From: Paratrimastix pyriformis
Lineage: Eukaryota; Preaxostyla; Paratrimastigidae
Reading direction: 5' to 3'
DNA length: 64,000 bases
NCBI GenBank assembly: GCA_027972325.1
Contig: JAPMOS010000012.1
Span: 1 to 64,000 of the forward strand
The first letter of the stretch is position 1. The number at the start of each line of letters is the position of its first letter. This document shows positions 60,689 through 64,000 of this stretch, one piece after another. Position numbers and translations under genes: made by a program. The notes beneath the pieces were generated by a model. That model searched no databases. It saw only the letters and a list, made by a program, of their open reading frames with translations, and was not told the DNA's origin.

Positions 60689-60983
60689 GGCCACCAGGCC
60701 GCTGGGGCGCGGGCTGGGGGGCGCGGGCTGGGGGCTGGACGGGTGCTGGGTCGGTGGTGGGCGGGCGTGTGTGCGTGCGTTTTTGTGCAGTCGGTTCGAA
60801 TTCCGTTTCGGCGGGGTCGGCCGCGTGTTCATGTACCATCCTGCTGCTGCTGGTGCTGCTGCTGCTGTTTTTTTACTCTTGGGCGACCGTCAATCTCGTC
60901 TTTTCGCTTGTTGTTGTCGTCGTTTTCCCCGACTTCATTCAGCGAAAATGAGCGGGCGCTCTTCTCCTCTCTTGCGGCTTTGA
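60689..60983. other. intergenic between convergent genes, no gene seen
   Basis: This region lies between the stop codons of the USP gene (+) and the flavin reductase-like gene (-). It contains a GCTGCTGCTG run near 60841-60868 and T-rich text near 60868-60930, probably both 3' untranslated regions. Confidence 0.5.
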
Positions 60984-61703
60984 TCAGCAGCGGGTCAGCG
61001 TGAAAAAGTTGCTCCCACCGGCGTGATGGAGGGTGGGGACCTGAGCACCCTGGTAGCCGTCGTTGAAGACATCCCGATTGGCAGAGCCAGCAACCACCCT
61101 CGCAATGAAAATCGAGGTGCCATCAGATTCTAAAAACGAGCGCTCTTGAGTAAAAAACAGAAAACGGTCCCCAGACCCATCTCAATTTCCTTGTCGACGA
61201 TACACTCCAAGTGACCGATACATTCTTGAATGCGAGGGCACAGGGCGAGTTCGGAGCTCACTGCTGGAATCGCCGTGAACCAAGGCTTTCCGGTCGCAGG
61301 ATTCACCTCCGAAAATTTATTCAGGGTGCGTCCGCTGTTGCTGCCAGCCCACATAACAGCATCCTTCTCATTCACGGAGGGCACGTTCACGATGCACTTT
61401 GTGTCACAGCACCCCACGGCGGCAAGCCAGCGGGTCCCGGTCAGCAAACTCCAACATCCTGCCCACTCAGCTCGCACGGGATGACATGGGTTTGGGCACC
61501 CGGGCAGCGGTCCCCAAAAGGGGAAACTCGCTGTACCAATTTCGACTCAAAACGGCATCGGAGAGAGTGCGAAAGATTGGCTGTGCCAATGGTGAGGAGG
61601 ACACGGGCTGGTTCATCCTTTCAATGGTAATGAGTGACAAAACACAAGAAGGTCGAAGTGTGACAGACATTGCATGGCGCAACCCAAGCGCAGGCGAAAA
61701 CAT
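60984..61703 (-). CDS. flavin reductase-like FMN-binding split-barrel protein
   Basis: The central block CDTKCIVNVPSVNEKDAVMW, AGSNSGRTLNKFSEV and CPRIQECIGHLECIVDKEIE matches the flavin reductase-like/flavoredoxin family (F-x-x-N-x-P ... W-x-G-x-x-S-G-R-x-x-x-K-F ... P-x-I-x-E-x-x-x-x-L-E-C). A 47 bp intron (about 61130-61176) joins VDKEIEM to ESDGTSIFIARVVAGSANRD, then DGYQGAQVPTLHHAGGSNFF and the stop at 60984-60986. The family's usual ending L-x-x-L-G-G-x-x-Y is recognisable. The N-terminal third is uncertain; ATG 61703 opens MFSPALGLRHAMSVTLRPSC, then VLSLITIERMNQP, plausibly the first strand pair. Such proteins bind FMN and reduce flavins or oxygen-related substrates, mostly in bacteria and archaea. 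It is divergent from a second FMN split-barrel gene 217 bp away. Confidence 0.62.
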
Positions 61704-61920
61704 TGGGACGAGAGCGGGTCTGGTCAAACACGGAAATCAGGCAGGTCGGCCCTGAATTGAATTCAGTGAGATTTTGTAGATCGTATCCGCAGATTCGGAC
61801 CGGTGTTGAGAAGAAGATGGCATTTGTTGAGGGGGATCGAAACCTTCTCCATCAGATCTTGGGCTATCGAACGGGGAGCAGTGGCCCGATTTGGATTCAA
61901 AAAACCACTTTTGGCCAACG
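61704..61920. promoter_or_regulatory. candidate bidirectional promoter of the two FMN-protein genes
   Basis: This 217 bp AT-richer stretch lies between divergent genes for two flavin-binding proteins. It might carry 5' exons, since the first exon of the rightward gene is not certain. Shared regulation of both genes is inferred from the arrangement only. Confidence 0.35.
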
Positions 61921-62663
61921 AATGCACGCACGCCGCGCCGACCGTGAAATTGTTGACCCTGTGCAATTGACGGCAATTTTGCGACACGAAGTTCTTTTGC
62001 ATCTCGGTTTGTCACAACCACATCCGACCATCGCAAAAACAATCGTTTTCCGTAGGCCTTCTGACGCCCGAAGGCAACCCATACGTTGTTCCGCTCAACT
62101 ATGGACTTTCTGAAGATGGCAAGACGTTGTACCTTCATGGCGCTTCGGCAGGAAAGAAGCTCGATTGCATCCGGTCCGCCACCCGGTACCTGATTGTTTC
62201 GGTTCTCAACACCTTCCCCCTCAGCCACCACTCCCAGGTATCTTTTGATGTTACCCAACGGCGGCGTCTGGCCGTCCAAGTGGATCCGTACTGCCGCTCG
62301 ACCACCAAGTTCACCTCGGTCATGGGGGCCGGGGAGGCCACCCGGCTGACCGACCCGGCCGAGAAGATGGAGGCGTTCAGCGTCATCATGGCCCACATCA
62401 TGACCTACGAGGGCCTCCTCAAGGAGCCCGTCGTGCCGGGCGGCGGGGACCTGGTCCTGACCACGGGCCCCCAGGCGGGCCCCCTGCCCGACCCCGTGGC
62501 GGCCGGGTACCGGCAGGCCGAGGAGCGCTTCCGGGCCCAGCTGGCCCACGTGCGGGCGACTCTGCCCGGCCAGACGGGGATGGAGGGCGTGGTGGCCCAG
62601 ACGGCCATCATGAGGATCGCCCTGACCCAGCTCACGGGCAAGACTAACGGCCACTTCGACTGA
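61921..62663 (+). CDS. NimA / pyridoxamine-phosphate-oxidase-like FMN split-barrel protein
   Basis: The first part, MHARRADREIVDPVQLTAIL followed by RHEVLLHLGL, matches the start of the Pyridox_ox_2/NimA family (R-R-x-D-R-E-I-x-D-x-x-x-x-x-I-L). An intron of about 54 bp (62011-62064) joins in frame to LTPEGNPYVVPLNYGLSEDG, KTLYLHGASAGKKLDCIRS, then after a second intron VSFDVTQRRR and TTKFTSVMGAGEATRLTDPA, EKMEAFSVIMAHIM. These are the family's FMN-site and G-x-A-x-x-x-x-D-x-x-EK blocks. It ends at TGA 62661-62663. NimA proteins in anaerobes reduce nitroimidazoles; most relatives are uncharacterised. The family is mainly prokaryotic, so lateral acquisition is likely, yet the gene has introns and shares the local switch from moderate GC (before about 62240) to high GC. 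Confidence 0.78.
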
Positions 62664-64000
62664 TGAGGTGGGCCTCGGGCCGGTGGCCCCTCGCTCTCCG
62701 GAGGAAGCGGAGATGAAGAAGAGTGGAGGATCTTGTTTTGGGAATGGATGTCAAACTCAGGGCGGAGGGGAAACAGAGAAACAAACTCGGCGGATCAGCA
62801 GCAGCAGCAGGGGGGGGGGGGGGCAGAGGAAGGGACCAATGCGGGAGGGAAACCATAAAGAAGCAGAAGAACACAGGGCCGAGGGGGGCGACGGGGTGGA
62901 GGCGGTCCCCGCGAGGAGACGGGCCCCACCCCTCCGAAACCCTCGGGGGAGGAGGAGGAGGAGGCAAGCCAGGGAGAGAGGGAGGAGGAGGAGGGGAGGA
63001 TGAGGCAGCCAGGGGCCTCGCTAGTCCCGCCCAGATCCGGGTCTGCGCGGAGCCAAATGGTGGGTGGGGCGTACAGGCCGTGCTGAGGAGGCATGAGGAG
63101 CAACGAAACAGGGGGGGAGGGGGAGGAGGAGAGGGAAGGGGGTGGTGAGGGCGTCCACCAGCTCGCTCAAGGGCACAAGAAGGGGGGCGAGATGGAGGGA
63201 TGGAGGGATGGAGGGATGGAGGGATGGAGAGGAAACGACAAAAACAGCAGCAATAACAACAAAAACAACAACAAAAAAAAAAGGAAAACCAATCTTCGTC
63301 ACGAGCGACTGAAAATTAGGAAGAAAGGGGTGGGGGTGGGTGGGGCGGGGTGGGGTGGGGCGGGGGATTTGGTGGGAATGGGTGGGGGCAGGAGGGCCAC
63401 CGACGCTCCCTCCCGCCCCGCCGCCCAACACGAGCAGACGACACGCACGCATGCGGAGGAGGGCACACGTACGCACAGAAACGGACACGGGCACACGGAC
63501 ACACACGAGGGAAAACGTACAACAACGGGCGGTGCGGATGGCTGCTTGTCACGCGGTCCGCAGCCGGGCCGGCCAGACGGGATCGCCACTGCCCCTGGGG
63601 GCGGGCCGGGGAAGCGCTGAGAGGGCGAGGACCAGGGCGAGGGAGAGATGGCGCGTACAAGAGAAAATGGCGATGCTATGTGGCGGGTGGGCAGCGGGTG
63701 GGGTGAGGGGCAACAAGGGGTAAAGACGGGGAGGGAACGGCCAGAGAGACACCACACGGTCGAGGCGAGCACGATGATGGGTCCGGGGAAGGAGAGGGGG
63801 GGGGCTGCCCGGCTGGGAGGATGGAGCGCCGCCCAGCCGAAGGCGAGACGACAGATCCAAGAGGGCAGCAGAGCCCCGAGCAACCAAGACGCCAACAAGA
63901 CGAACACACGGGGGTGGCGTCTCTGCAAGGGATCGGTGGCGGGGGCTTCCAGAAGCATGGAGGCTGCTGCTGCTGCCGTCGTCGTCGCCGGTCCAGTCGC
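62664..64000. other. no gene recognised
   Basis: This 1.3 kb is rich in purines on the plus strand: a G-run near 62812-62823, GGAGGAGG text near 62949-63000, GGATGGAG repeats (63195-63230), A-rich CAACAACAAAA near 63250-63290 and GTGGGGCGGG near 63330-63365. On the minus strand a hydrophobic open frame starts at 63958 (RVFVLLASWLLGALLPSW) and could be the start of a membrane or secreted protein, but it soon becomes low complexity and no family is recognised. The strand bias suggests pyrimidine-rich introns or 3' sequence of a minus-strand gene. Confidence 0.45.
63195..63230 (+). repeat. GGATGGAG short tandem repeat
   Basis: Four to five tandem GGGATGGA units lie in purine-rich non-coding sequence downstream of the NimA-like gene. 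Confidence 0.85.

Noticed and set aside
62668-63620. Plus-strand open frames in the purine-rich end of the window
   Set aside because: They consist of Gly/Arg/Glu low-complexity text with no start context, domain or splice continuity.

Overview
The window is nuclear DNA of an intron-rich microbial eukaryote. It is very GC-rich, and its genes are broken by short GT-AG introns of about 26-200 bp, many containing long runs of C. The gene set (O-GlcNAc transferase, dymeclin, kinesin-13, USP20/33-type deubiquitinase, AUP1-like acyltransferase, ERF4/GOLGA7, a WASHC3-like protein, a FERM protein, MutL) is typical of a free-living protist with Golgi, actin, microtubule and ubiquitin systems. Two neighbouring genes for FMN-binding split-barrel proteins of prokaryotic type would suit an anaerobic protist. 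I cannot fix the lineage from sequence alone; an anaerobic excavate (Preaxostyla-like) or an archamoeba would fit, and that is inference.

Layout: a possible cysteine-rich 3' gene end (1-253, +); dymeclin (811-4997, -); a coiled-coil protein with a GAS2-like domain (5185-9979, +); OGT (10156-14626, +); a WASHC3-like protein (14819-15723, +); a MutL/PMS protein (15880-19605, +); an AUP1-like protein (19696-20824, -); a giant low-complexity protein of almost 4,000 residues with a BRCT-like N-terminus (20918-33037, +); a FERM protein (33245-34606, +); ERF4/GOLGA7 (35174-35699, -); kinesin-13 (about 35830-39218, +); a 1 kb interval bounded by inverted repeats (39510-40520); a small coiled-coil gene (40581-40946, +); an F-box/TMEM185 fusion (41120-43037, -); an unrecognised multi-pass membrane protein (43124-47879, +); an IQ-motif/OCRE-like proline-rich protein (48389-54923, -); a USP20/33-type deubiquitinase (54922-60688, +); a flavin reductase-like protein (60984-61703, -) and a NimA/PNPOx-like protein (61921-62663, +). 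No gene was identified from 62664 to the end.

Spaces between genes are small, often under 100 bp, and divergent pairs appear to share short AT-richer promoters. Almost every gene begins in moderate-GC sequence and switches after roughly 0.4-1 kb to extremely GC-rich sequence with C/G-ending codons, on either strand. Genes shorter than about 1 kb never reach the GC-rich state. This recurrent polarity is the most unusual feature I see.

Exon joins were made by eye from frame continuity, GT-AG sites and family conservation, so gene ends given for multi-exon genes are approximate. Several conserved motifs are interrupted by one- or two-base indels (OGT, kinesin-13, the OCRE-like gene). These look more like residual assembly errors next to homopolymers than true pseudogenes, but both readings are open. 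Because the sequence is so GC-rich, long open frames exist on both strands and most of them mean nothing.
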